A stretch of DNA of 17,929 nt from Planctomycetota bacterium. Its GTDB lineage: Bacteria > Planctomycetota > UBA8108 > UBA1146. The notes beneath the pieces are model-generated. The model did no database searches. It was not told the origin of the DNA and saw nothing but the letters and a program-made list of their open reading frames with translations. Shown piece by piece: positions 9,301-16,057 of the stretch. Numbering within the stretch: the first letter of the stretch is position 1; each line of letters opens with the position of its first letter. The translations under genes and the position numbers were made by a program. The stretch spans positions 1 to 17,929 of the forward strand of contig NZJA01000015.1 of assembly GCA_002691835.1 (NCBI GenBank), given 5' to 3'.

Positions 9301-9576
9301 GCTTTCGGCGGCAACGAAAATACCGGATATGCCGATCGAGCTTCCCGCTAGACTGACGACCGCTTCGATCGTTCCGCTGGCAGTAGATCCATCTCCGATG
9401 ACCAGGTAGGTCAAGGCATCGAGGCTTTGGGCTGCAGGTCCCCACAGCTCGAAGTACTCATCGGAATCGGTAGATGGCTGATCAATTCGAATTTCATTGA
9501 TCGTTACCTGTGCTTGTGAAGTTCCGGAAAACATGAAAAGAAGGAGCAGGAATACTCCTGCGGCAGTTCTGTTCAT
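6337..9576 (-). CDS. Large exported modular protein: lamin-tail, PPC, two P domains, Fn3, GATase1-like, dockerin-like
   Basis: A signal peptide covers residues 1-22 (SQA/QV). Then come: a lamin-tail-like domain (about 23-140, VTINEIRID...DEYFELWG); a Ca-binding-like loop CGNGLDDDGDGLVDCLDDEC (219-238); a PPC-like beta domain (about 249-375, NDNC...NDVWFLYTA...YLVQIGGF); two P/Homo B-like domains (about 405-542 and 552-662), each ending DFDGE...W; one Fn3 domain (about 667-745); a GATase1-like domain (about 752-981, VWIVCGTYP, AGVAIYFESTDHWSF); and two EF-hand loops (DCNSDGAFNIAD at 995-1006 and DSNDDGGINIAD at 1028-1039), then a Cys-rich tail. No protease or glycosidase catalytic site is evident. 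P domains normally follow a subtilisin-like domain, which is missing here, so a structural or adhesive role is likelier than proteolysis. AGGAGG lies 8 bases before the ATG. Own terminator downstream. Confidence 0.92.
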   Translation of the reverse strand: MNRTAAGVFLLLLFMFSGTSQAQVTINEIRIDQPSTDSDEYFELWGPAAQSLDALTYLVIGDGSTASGTIEAVVSLAGSSIGISGIFVAAESSFTLGTADLTTDLSFENSDNVPHLLVEGFSGASGDDLDIDDDGILDVTPWTAVIDCISILENPIDPVTGQTTGGELVYCSTTVGPDGTFVPGHVVRCPDGNGDWEIQSFSDFLTDTPGQPNVCPENCGNGLDDDGDGLVDCLDDECAGDPLCATPPVNDNCSDAAPLVEGSFTMTTLGATTDGPTTCGGSNLNDVWFLYTASCSGIVTLSTCGTANFNPQMAIYPGSSACPPDAASELACDSGSCTGSGEPEIFLDAIAGETYLVQIGGFNGERGDLTLTISCPPADCHQAPNPNLSFSGFIGLNGSSAPGAPIAYVGDPAANFTFDTINLAGTGTIEDLDVGVNITHGFIGNLDIDLIAPSNTQVRLYQNESNSDDNMSLIFDDEGVPYGSATTFSGVRMQPYALSQGTGSLADFDGEPAAGSWTIFIADIFANTGGGTLDDWSVQISQPESISGIENYTIAIDPTSLIGINDLDVDMNLTAPDLTGIEIDLLSPAGTSIRLHDNAAGTDLIGRFDDATGTNDGFGSLIPSGPGTLADFDGETIGGDWTLTVSNTAAAATLSGWSLEVCPADCNAPTDLTTTSSCSLDTVDLTWINNSVYTGITIERDGAVVATLAGDATTYSDASPPEGFLNYTVRGNCTSGAGEISGFTDHYSYDGEDTIVVAMEGLFDNGDTGANDTGAAIQQSLVAAGSNSKLIRMQIDEFACLSSPQVSQVWIVCGTYPTNVLLNSDEANLIASLAEAGVAIYFESTDHWSFNHPVSAFDDRDGVSEPYAQDDTDSLVSLDGQDSGVGLDMSANQNVSYNQDNQSTTGNANDFNDILIPATAELAGGDAGLVWNFDDAIGLNFGVTTAYVPTTGGRVICSTFELGGYGGDRDAVVAAYRDFLSGGGVTPGGGFQRGDCNSDGAFNIADAVFLLGNLFSGGPSGSCLDSCDSNDDGGINIADAIASLGSLFSGSGPLPDPFGVCGNDPTDDTLDCAAYDPCP

Positions 9577-9591
9577 TTCGATTACCTCCTG

Positions 9592-9614
9592 AAACAGGTG
9601 GGTTTCACCTGTTT
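9592..9614 (-). promoter_or_regulatory. Leader hairpin next to the ribosome binding site of the 1079-residue protein gene
   Basis: On the minus strand AAACAGGTG (9614-9606), loop AAACC, CACCTGTTT (9600-9592) form a perfect 9-pair stem. One base later comes the ribosome binding site AGGAGG (9590-9585), 8 bases before the ATG at 9576. There is no T run, so it is not an intrinsic terminator. It could stabilise the mRNA or tune translation. Confidence 0.55.
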
Positions 9615-9845
9615 ATTAAACTAAAGCCCATCCATAAAGTCGCAGCCACTGTGAAATACTCAGCAGGGCAGGGTGAGCCGGTTTGGTATCCCCAAAACCC
9701 ACTGAATCTGAAAGACCCGCTGGGTACCTCGAAGGATATTTTTGCCCGATTAAAATCACCCACATCTCATCGTAAAGGTCTGAGTCGATGCTCGCAACTC
9801 TCCCTGAACCGACAATGTCATGAAAGAGACGGATTTCGGGTCCTC
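9615..9845. other. Intergenic region, no gene seen
   Basis: This stretch lies between the terminator of the 1150-residue protein gene and the leader hairpin of the 1079-residue protein gene. It should hold the promoter of the latter. I could not identify a convincing -35/-10 pair. The plus-strand open frame from 9651 runs through the terminator and has no family-like content, so I do not call it a gene. Confidence 0.5.
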
Positions 9846-9883
9846 AAAAAAATGGGTGGTGAGAGAAATCTCTCACCACCCAT
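9846..9883 (-). terminator. Intrinsic terminator after the 1150-residue exported protein gene
   Basis: Arms ATGGGTGGTGAGAGA (9852-9866) and TCTCTCACCACCCAT (9869-9883) pair perfectly over 15 bases with a tiny AA loop. On the minus strand the stem runs into 7 T (9852-9846). It lies about 40 bases past the stop codon at 9923. Confidence 0.92.
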
Positions 9884-9922
9884 CCTAAAGGCCTACAGGA
9901 AGGCCACTTGAACGATCTGCGA

Positions 9923-12900
9923 TTAGCAGCCGTTGTAGCTGTCACAGGTCAGACCGTCGTCGGTCGGATCCTCACCACAAACTGACGGTCCCGGATCAGA
10001 CGGTGCAGGTCCGCCTGAGAAGAGAGCAGCGAGTCCGTAGATGGCGTCAGCGATGTTTACTCCGCCGTCGTCATTCTGGTCACAGCTGTCGGCGCAATCA
10101 CAAGGAGCTCCACCTGAGAAGAGAGCTGCCAGCAGGAAGACCTCGTCAGCGATGTTGAAACCACCGTCCTGGTTGGTGTCACCACGCTTGAAGACGGGGC
10201 CTCCGCCGCCGCCACCGCTCAGGAACTCAGCGTAGGCAAGAGACAGTGCAGACTGGTCTCCACCGTAACCACCGATCTCCCAGGATTGGACCACAGTGTT
10301 ACCACCAGCGGTCGTCTCACTGGCGATACCGGTGTTGTACTGCGGAAGCGGGTTACCGGTGGCGTCGACGAGGGCGTCGTCAGAAGCCCAGATGACTCCA
10401 GCAGCAGCCACTCCGGCATCTGCACCGGCAACGGTCAACTGGTCAGTCCAGTCGTTGTCAGCCTGGTCCTGAGTGTACGAAACATCCTGGTTGGCGCTCA
10501 TATCGAGCCCGGCTCCAGAATCAAAACCGTCCATGGCAGTGAAAGTGTCATCTCCGTCACCGGTGTCGTAAGTCGTGTCATCGACACCATCACGAGCGTC
10601 GAAGAGTGAAGCGGCATGAACGAATCCGAAGTGGTCGCCACCTTCAAAGTAGACGCCTTTTCCGGCTTCGCCCAAGAGGGCCAGCTCGTCACCTTCAGCA
10701 GCAGTGATGCGGTAGTCGGCAGGAACGGTTCCGGTCAATGCCCAAACGTTTTGAACACCTGCGTCACTGACACAGGGGTAATCGACCCAGCTGGTGCGGA
10801 CGAGAGCCGCATCGCGGCCGGCATTGGTCAATGCGCTCAATAGAAGCGCTCCACTGTCGACAAGTCCAACGTCTCCCGCGCTCAGCAGACCCTCAACAGC
10901 GAAGATGAGGTCAGTCTGTCCGGCGTAAGTGAGCACCGAAACAGTCAAGGCCGCCGAGTAGGGGCCAGAACCACAGTCGGTGACGACCTCGTATTCGTAG
11001 GTTCCGTCTGCAACGCCAAGGTCTGCGTAGGTAGTATCGCCAGCACCCAGTGTCGCCACAGAAACACCGTCACGAAGGATCTCCTGCGAGGAGGCATTCG
11101 GGTTCGGGGTCCAGTTCAGGGTGACATCACCGTTGGTGCAGTCTGCGGTACCCGTGATGTTCGTCGCCGGGACGCAGTCATTGATGGTGTACTCCATGGT
11201 ACCCACACCTGCAGCGTTGAAGGTGCCCAGTCTGATCAGGTACTCCTGACCACTGGTGGCGCTGAAAATCGTTTCGGCAGCCAAGATGTTGCATGCAGGG
11301 TTGTTGGTCGGGTTGGCACCGACATTGGCGTCGTCGCTGCAGGCGACCACCAGGGTCGGATCATCCAGCAGAGCGGCGTCGTAGGTGTAAACGGCGAGCA
11401 TGGTATCACCGGTCACGATGGTGTTGTTCGGTCCGCAGGTGCTGACCAGCAGATCTCCGTCCACCGTGGCGGTGTAGCGCAAGAAAATGTCGTTGTTGAT
11501 CTGCGTAAGTCCGGTTCCCGGATCGCAGATGGCCAGGTCGAGCGGAATTCCGGTCGTGGTCGTGTAAGGGGTCGCAATCTCTTGCGTGAAGGTACCCACC
11601 GAAGCGATCGACGCGCCCGCAGGCCAGTTGTTGGCCGGAGCGGTCTGCAGGGTGCAACCGGCAGAGTTGATCAGAGATCCGGTACCACCGGCACCCGTCC
11701 AGGAGGTGATCAGAACATCGAGGTCCTGATACTCTGGCTGGGCGAGGGTCAAGAAGGAAAGATCTGTGGAAGGCAGGGTGGCTTCAACGTTGCCATCGAT
11801 CTCGACGATCCACGAGGCAGCACCGCCTGCATCATCCCAGGTCAGGTTCCAGGTGGTATCACCGGGGTTCTGGGCGCACTGCAGGTTGGAGATACCACCG
11901 GCAGATCCACAGCTACCTGCGACAGCCACGGAGTAACCGATGTCCATGATGTAGCGGTTATCAGGGAAGCCGATTCCGGAGAGCGGGCTCGGCGCGGTCA
12001 GGCCGCAGGCGTTGGCAACAATGTAGCTATCGCCGATCTGGGTCGTAGCGGCACCAGAGTTCATGAACCATGAGTGTCCGTCAGCCTGGCCGTCGGGACT
12101 GTAGATCTCGATAACGAGGCCGGCACTTGGTCCATATGACGTCATGCACTGAAGGGTATTGGAGGAGGCTCCGAGTCCATCAGGATCGATCACGCCGGTA
12201 CCCAGAATAAAGTTGAATGCAGGAATATTGTTCAACTGCGGAACCTGGAACTCTTCCTCGTAGACCATAATCATCGAGGTATTTCCGGGATCCGGAGTCT
12301 GACCGACGTTGGTGCCGGCGAGGTAGCTGAAGTTCTGGGGTCCACCACCGTTGACATCGATGATCAGGCGAACGCGAATTGGCTGGGTTCCAATAGCGGC
12401 AGCGGGGTTCGACTCAGCGGATGTGGTGACACACTCGATGGTGATCTCGTCACTGATGCCATATCCGTTCACAAGGTCGAAGGATCTCAGGTAAGAGTTG
12501 TCGGCGTGAAGGCCACCGGCCTGACATGCGACGCAGCCCACCAGAGGCGCAACGGTCTCATAAGGAGACATAGTGTCGACAACGGTGGCTGGGCAGGGCT
12601 CGGGGAGGAAAACAGTACAGCAAACCTGAGTACTGACGACTCCGCCAATTTCTGCCTCGAGGCAGACCGTGGTCAATCCCGGTGGAAATCCTGTCAGAAT
12701 ATCAGTGGCAGCACCGGCGGTTCCATCGAACTGACCGGTCAGGGTGCCATTGAGGTAGTAATTCAGAGTGTCGTACTGATCGAGGTTTTCCCAAGTCAGG
12801 GTCGCAGTATCGGTCGGAATATCGTAGGCACAGACGAGGTTCGCTGGGGCAATGGTGCCCAGAGAAAAAGTGACATCCATATCCGTGGTGCCGACGGAAG

Positions 12901-13375
12901 CGGCATCCCAGCCACCGACTCGAATGAAGTAAGTCACTCCGCCAAAGACACCAGCACCTACGAGGTTGGAACCGAAGTTCACACAAGCAGCGCCTGTTGC
13001 ATCCACGCCGTCACCGTTACAAGCGATCTCGATGAGACCGGTACAACCGGCTGATGCGTCGTACAGGATGATGTCGGTATCGAGCAGACCGGCATTGACA
13101 CAGGTGCTCAGGTCGAGCAGGCCAGTGCTCGGAGCGGTCCAGCTGAACCAGACGTCAGACTCCGTGGTTCCCAGGGCAGTACCTGGGCAGGTTGCACCAC
13201 CAGCAGGGATCGCCGGATCTGTTGTCGCTGTGGTATTGTCGATCTGAACTGTCACCGTGCCCGGTGCAGACAAAACGATCGGCTGTGCATTCGCACATTC
13301 ATCAGCTCCCTGTGCGTTGACGGCACCACTGGAGAGAAGAACAAGCGAAGCCACCAAAAATGGTAGGTATCTCAT
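9923..13375 (-). CDS. Large exported modular protein: PPC, Fn3, jelly-roll-like, GATase1-like, dockerin-like
   Basis: The product is 1150 residues with a signal peptide at about 1-22 (VNAQ). Domains: PPC-like (about 25-172, ADECANA...SDVWFSWTA...YFIRVGGW); Fn3-like (about 176-258); a beta-rich domain (about 261-488, SYLRSFDL...LVIEIYSPDGQADGHSWF...GFPDNRYIMDIG) also found in the neighbouring 683-residue protein; Fn3-like (about 493-573); a second PPC-like domain (about 574-734); Fn3 (about 736-817); the GATase1-like domain (about 820-1054, DLIFAVEGL...GKGVYFEGGDHFGF); EF-hand loops DTNQDGGFNIAD (1065-1076) and DQNDDGGVNIAD (1099-1110); and a tail ending SYNGC. I chose ATG 13375 because a signal peptide follows at once and AGGAAGG lies upstream. 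The frame opens at 13558, but that 61-residue extension has no exported-protein look. No catalytic motif was seen; a surface or matrix role is inferred. Confidence 0.92.
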   Translation of the reverse strand: MRYLPFLVASLVLLSSGAVNAQGADECANAQPIVLSAPGTVTVQIDNTTATTDPAIPAGGATCPGTALGTTESDVWFSWTAPSTGLLDLSTCVNAGLLDTDIILYDASAGCTGLIEIACNGDGVDATGAACVNFGSNLVGAGVFGGVTYFIRVGGWDAASVGTTDMDVTFSLGTIAPANLVCAYDIPTDTATLTWENLDQYDTLNYYLNGTLTGQFDGTAGAATDILTGFPPGLTTVCLEAEIGGVVSTQVCCTVFLPEPCPATVVDTMSPYETVAPLVGCVACQAGGLHADNSYLRSFDLVNGYGISDEITIECVTTSAESNPAAAIGTQPIRVRLIIDVNGGGPQNFSYLAGTNVGQTPDPGNTSMIMVYEEEFQVPQLNNIPAFNFILGTGVIDPDGLGASSNTLQCMTSYGPSAGLVIEIYSPDGQADGHSWFMNSGAATTQIGDSYIVANACGLTAPSPLSGIGFPDNRYIMDIGYSVAVAGSCGSAGGISNLQCAQNPGDTTWNLTWDDAGGAASWIVEIDGNVEATLPSTDLSFLTLAQPEYQDLDVLITSWTGAGGTGSLINSAGCTLQTAPANNWPAGASIASVGTFTQEIATPYTTTTGIPLDLAICDPGTGLTQINNDIFLRYTATVDGDLLVSTCGPNNTIVTGDTMLAVYTYDAALLDDPTLVVACSDDANVGANPTNNPACNILAAETIFSATSGQEYLIRLGTFNAAGVGTMEYTINDCVPATNITGTADCTNGDVTLNWTPNPNASSQEILRDGVSVATLGAGDTTYADLGVADGTYEYEVVTDCGSGPYSAALTVSVLTYAGQTDLIFAVEGLLSAGDVGLVDSGALLLSALTNAGRDAALVRTSWVDYPCVSDAGVQNVWALTGTVPADYRITAAEGDELALLGEAGKGVYFEGGDHFGFVHAASLFDARDGVDDTTYDTGDGDDTFTAMDGFDSGAGLDMSANQDVSYTQDQADNDWTDQLTVAGADAGVAAAGVIWASDDALVDATGNPLPQYNTGIASETTAGGNTVVQSWEIGGYGGDQSALSLAYAEFLSGGGGGGPVFKRGDTNQDGGFNIADEVFLLAALFSGGAPCDCADSCDQNDDGGVNIADAIYGLAALFSGGPAPSDPGPSVCGEDPTDDGLTCDSYNGC

Positions 13376-13380
13376 AGGTG

Positions 13381-13420
13381 AAAACCCTTCCTGGTTTTTG
13401 AACCTCCTAATTTGAGGAGG
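13381..13420 (-). promoter_or_regulatory. Two leader hairpins around the ribosome binding site of the 1150-residue protein gene
   Basis: On the minus strand CCTCCT (13420-13415), loop CAAATT, AGGAGG (13408-13403) form one hairpin. A second one follows: AAAACC (13398-13393), loop AGGAAG, GGTTTT (13386-13381). The loop of the second is the likely ribosome binding site, 11 bases from the ATG at 13375. The first hairpin ties up a stronger AGGAGG that is too far upstream to serve this start. A role in translation control is inferred. Confidence 0.45.
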
Positions 13421-13449
13421 CTCGTATAGTCCGTTGCGAAATCCGGAAA

Positions 13450-13466
13450 AATTCCTTACGGGAATT
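13450..13466. repeat. Short inverted repeat upstream of the 1150-residue protein gene
   Basis: AATTCC (13450-13455) and GGAATT (13461-13466) are perfect inverted arms around TTACG, about 75 bases before the start codon. This could be an operator or a leader hairpin. It is short enough to be chance. Confidence 0.3.
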
Positions 13467-13468
13467 GA

Positions 13469-13494
13469 TCTGAAAATTTCATGTCTGAAAATTT
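13469..13494. repeat. Direct repeat of 11 bases with a 15-base period
   Basis: TCTGAAAATTT occurs at 13469-13479 and again at 13484-13494, separated by CATG, about 95-120 bases upstream of the start at 13375. The spacing and AT-rich content fit a pair of regulator sites or a promoter UP-like region. No regulator is identified. Confidence 0.4.
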
Positions 13495-13723
13495 TAGAAA
13501 CACAAGTCTCACGCAGATGTCTTTCGACGTTCCCCGAAAGGATCTGCATCTCAAGCAATTTTGATGTCTCCAGTGATGGTTGTCTCCATGGAATGTCTAG
13601 CTGGAATGTCTAGCTGATCGTTCCATAAGCACACTTACACTTTGCCCATTAACCCCAAATTTACCGGACTTTAAGAGAGAATCAAGGACCTGACTTTTTC
13701 TCTCAAGTGCACAGGGTACCTGT
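13495..13723. other. Intergenic region between two exported-protein genes
   Basis: The region holds the 13-base tandem repeat described separately and a small palindrome ACAGG/CCTGT (13711-13723) directly after the stop of the 683-residue protein gene. That palindrome has no T run on the minus strand, so I see no intrinsic terminator for that gene. Some transcription may run on into the next gene. I see no reading frame worth calling here. Confidence 0.45.
13590..13615. repeat. Tandem duplication of a 13-base unit
   Basis: GGAATGTCTAGCT is present twice head to tail (13590-13602 and 13603-13615) in the intergenic region upstream of the 1150-residue protein gene. It is either a recent slippage duplication or a pair of binding sites. 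Confidence 0.7.
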
Positions 13724-15775
13724 TTAGGGACAATTTGCCGAAAAGTCGCAACTTAGCAGATTCGCTTCGGTGGGATCTATGGAACAAGTGCCTTGAGGAT
13801 CGGGAAGTGGAGGAGATCCGGGGATGAAGAGATGGGAGAGGAGGTATATCGCATCCGCCAGATTGACTCCTTCGTCATCGTTGCAATCTGCGGCATCAAG
13901 ACAGTTGATCGGCATTGATCCAGGAATAAAGAGAGACTCCAACAGAAAAACTGCGTCAGCCAGATTCACTGAGTTATCGGCGTTGATGTCGCCTCTGCGG
14001 AAAGAAGCAGCGATGGGATTACCTCTGAGAGTGGCAACCAGATGGATATCTGGGTAACCCAAATCAGTGAGATTTGTCGGGGTAGCGGATCCACAGAAGG
14101 AAGCACTAAACCAAGTCGGGTCTGTTTCTCCGAGACTGTTGCTCCCCAGAATCAATAGGTGACCATCCAGGCTTCCGTCAGGGAGATGGAATTCGGTTAC
14201 CACATTGAGCCCACAAGGGATCTCTACAGGTGAATCGAGGGTTAGGCAAAATGCTGACATCTCTACCGGTGGAACTGAATAAGTTTGCTCATGAAGCAAA
14301 ATGAGGTCGGCAGGGGCATCGATTTCATCCCCATCTACATCCTGATAAATCCGAAGTGTCAAAGGTTGTTGAGTGAAGCCGATTCCCGGGGAAGAATTTT
14401 CAACACCGATTCGGATGGATTCCAGAGTCATTCCTGAGCTCATTTGAAATGGGCTCGAGCAGAGTGACCAGCGTCTCCAATAGGATTGTTCTCTATGGCC
14501 GGCGGCATCTCCACAGAATGGTGTTCCCTGGGAAAATACTTCAGGGTCGATGGCATGCGACCACTCGACCGCTGCAGGATCGCAACCTGGGGCCAAGAGT
14601 TGGCATGAAACTGGAGGGGTCCAGCTGTCACCTGCAAACCCTTGGGCATGAATGAGGATCACAGAGGGAAGGTTGTTCGTCACTCCGACCCAGCTACCTG
14701 ACGAGGCTGTCACGGTATCGGTCAGGATCCCGTTTACTCGAATCTCGACTGCTGTAGCGGAAGTATTGGGGTTCCAGGTGGCTTGCAGGGTGCCGTCACT
14801 GAATGCAGAACATTCAAATCCGGAGATGGGAGAGATGAGACTGGGGCAACCGGTATGTCCCTCAACGATGGAGATCGTATTGCTCGAGTTGTCGACGACC
14901 CAATAGCTCTGGGTGCCGAATGGATCGGCCGACGGAGCCACTGCTGGCCTTGAGCTTTCGATGCCATTGATGAAAAAACCATGATTGCTGAGGTCTACGG
15001 GAGAGAGGGGAATTGAACTTTGTATCGAGACTGACGACAGGGTGGTGACCCGGCCTGCGAGGTCAGAGCCATGGGGAATACTCAGTCGATTACAGTCAGC
15101 GCGAAAAGCTAATCCGTTTCCGAGTCCACCGCCGTCGGGGTGGGAAACGGAAGATCCCAAGTAAGACCCGTCGACGATCGACAGCAAATCGTATTGATCG
15201 GCAGTGATGTCGGCCGCCCAAATTCCATCGGATCCATTCCAGCTCAACCCACCAACAAAACCACCACCCTGAATATCCGCGGTACCGATGAGAGAGGGAT
15301 TTGTGCCATCCGGGTTGGTGCGCCAAATCTCATTCGGACCGGGTGGATTAATCACTCCCCAATAGAGATAAGTTCCATCTGTGGTGACTCCGGTGACAGA
15401 AATCCCTGCAGGTGGGTTAAGAATCGTGCCAATGGGGGCCAGAGTCAGAGCGTCATACACCCAACTCTCGGAGCTGAAAAGTTCGGCGACGACCAGGATG
15501 GGTTGCGCCCAAGGGTTGTTATCAGGCATGAAGCAGATTCCATAAGCGCTGCTTCCGGAGAGAGGAAAGGGACCGGCAATGAGATCCGAAGGATTCATCG
15601 GGCCAGTGTTGCCTGAGCTGCGGTTGGTGGCTTCGAGCAAGCCTCTGGGAACGATTTGAGCCTGAGTATTGAGAACTGGGACAGAAATGCAGAATAAACT
15701 AAAGAATAGAATCCAGAGATGGATGGCGGAAGAGGGCTGATTTCCCTCGTGTTTGTTTTCGGGCTTTTTCAACAT
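13724..15775 (-). CDS. Exported protein: beta-propeller-like region, Fn3, jelly-roll-like domain, dockerin-like end
   Basis: The product is 683 residues. A basic N-terminus (MLKKPENK) and a hydrophobic segment at about 19-34 lead to TQA/Q, a signal peptide cut at about 39. Residues about 46-306 look like a repeated-strand, NHL or streptogramin-lyase-like beta-propeller (TTDGTYLYWGVINPPG, GLSWNGSDGIWAADI, GTQSYWVVDNSSNTISIVEG). An Fn3-like domain follows (about 309-391), then a beta-rich domain (about 398-586) sharing SYWRRWSL, QPLTLRIYQD, PDGSLDGH and TNLTDLGYPDIHLV with the middle domain of the 1150-residue protein. The EF-hand loops at about 596-607 (DINADNSVNLAD) and 630-641 (DCNDDEGVNLAD) are less canonical than in the other three proteins: Gly is replaced by Asn in the first. 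The tail ends FSANCP. ATG 15775 has GGGAAG about 8 bases upstream; ATG 15817 has no such site. No GATase1-like domain is present. No intrinsic terminator was seen downstream. Confidence 0.9.
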   Translation of the reverse strand: MLKKPENKHEGNQPSSAIHLWILFFSLFCISVPVLNTQAQIVPRGLLEATNRSSGNTGPMNPSDLIAGPFPLSGSSAYGICFMPDNNPWAQPILVVAELFSSESWVYDALTLAPIGTILNPPAGISVTGVTTDGTYLYWGVINPPGPNEIWRTNPDGTNPSLIGTADIQGGGFVGGLSWNGSDGIWAADITADQYDLLSIVDGSYLGSSVSHPDGGGLGNGLAFRADCNRLSIPHGSDLAGRVTTLSSVSIQSSIPLSPVDLSNHGFFINGIESSRPAVAPSADPFGTQSYWVVDNSSNTISIVEGHTGCPSLISPISGFECSAFSDGTLQATWNPNTSATAVEIRVNGILTDTVTASSGSWVGVTNNLPSVILIHAQGFAGDSWTPPVSCQLLAPGCDPAAVEWSHAIDPEVFSQGTPFCGDAAGHREQSYWRRWSLCSSPFQMSSGMTLESIRIGVENSSPGIGFTQQPLTLRIYQDVDGDEIDAPADLILLHEQTYSVPPVEMSAFCLTLDSPVEIPCGLNVVTEFHLPDGSLDGHLLILGSNSLGETDPTWFSASFCGSATPTNLTDLGYPDIHLVATLRGNPIAASFRRGDINADNSVNLADAVFLLESLFIPGSMPINCLDAADCNDDEGVNLADAIYLLSHLFIPGSPPLPDPQGTCSIDPTEANLLSCDFSANCP

Positions 15776-15834
15776 CGGGATCTTCCCACCAAGACTGAAA
15801 TAATTCGAGGCTTTCATTGATTTGAAAGCTGATT

Positions 15835-15877
15835 GGCCGCTCCGTTTGAATAATTGAATAGGCTTAAGTTAGCGGCC
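15835..15877. repeat. Inverted repeat upstream of the 683-residue protein gene
   Basis: GGCCGCT (15835-15841) and AGCGGCC (15871-15877) are perfect 7-base inverted arms around a 29-base AT-rich centre, about 60-100 bases upstream of the start at 15775. It may be an operator or a 5' leader structure. Evidence is limited to the sequence symmetry. Confidence 0.4.
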
Positions 15878-15974
15878 CCGATGATGGCATGCGAGGGTTG
15901 CTGGGCGGTTGAGTCATGTGTGACAGGATTGGCAGTTGAGACAGTTACGAATGTCGAGACACCGTGATGTGACG

Positions 15975-16013
15975 AAAAAAAAAGAGCCCCTCTGCAATCG
16001 CAGAGGGGCTCTT
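15975..16013 (-). terminator. Intrinsic terminator after the rightmost exported protein gene
   Basis: Arms AAGAGCCCCTCTGC (15982-15995) and GCAGAGGGGCTCTT (16000-16013) pair perfectly over 14 bases with a 4-base loop AATC. On the minus strand the stem is followed by 9 T (15983-15975). It lies 44 bases past the stop at 16058. Confidence 0.95.
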
Positions 16014-16057
16014 CAGGAAACTGCCGTTCATGGCAGCTTCAGTTTTCCAGCCAAGCC

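Noticed and set aside
9651..9911. Plus-strand open frame of 86 codons in an intergenic region
   Set aside because: It runs across the terminator stem of the opposite-strand gene, lacks a ribosome binding site and has no recognisable motifs.
13376..13558. N-terminal extension of the 1150-residue protein to 13558
   Set aside because: It would bury the signal peptide behind 61 residues rich in Arg and Phe. The extension lies over repeats and leader hairpins and has no ribosome binding site that I could see.
13711..13723. Palindrome ACAGG/CCTGT after the 683-residue protein gene as a terminator
   Set aside because: The stem is 5 pairs and no T run follows on the minus strand.
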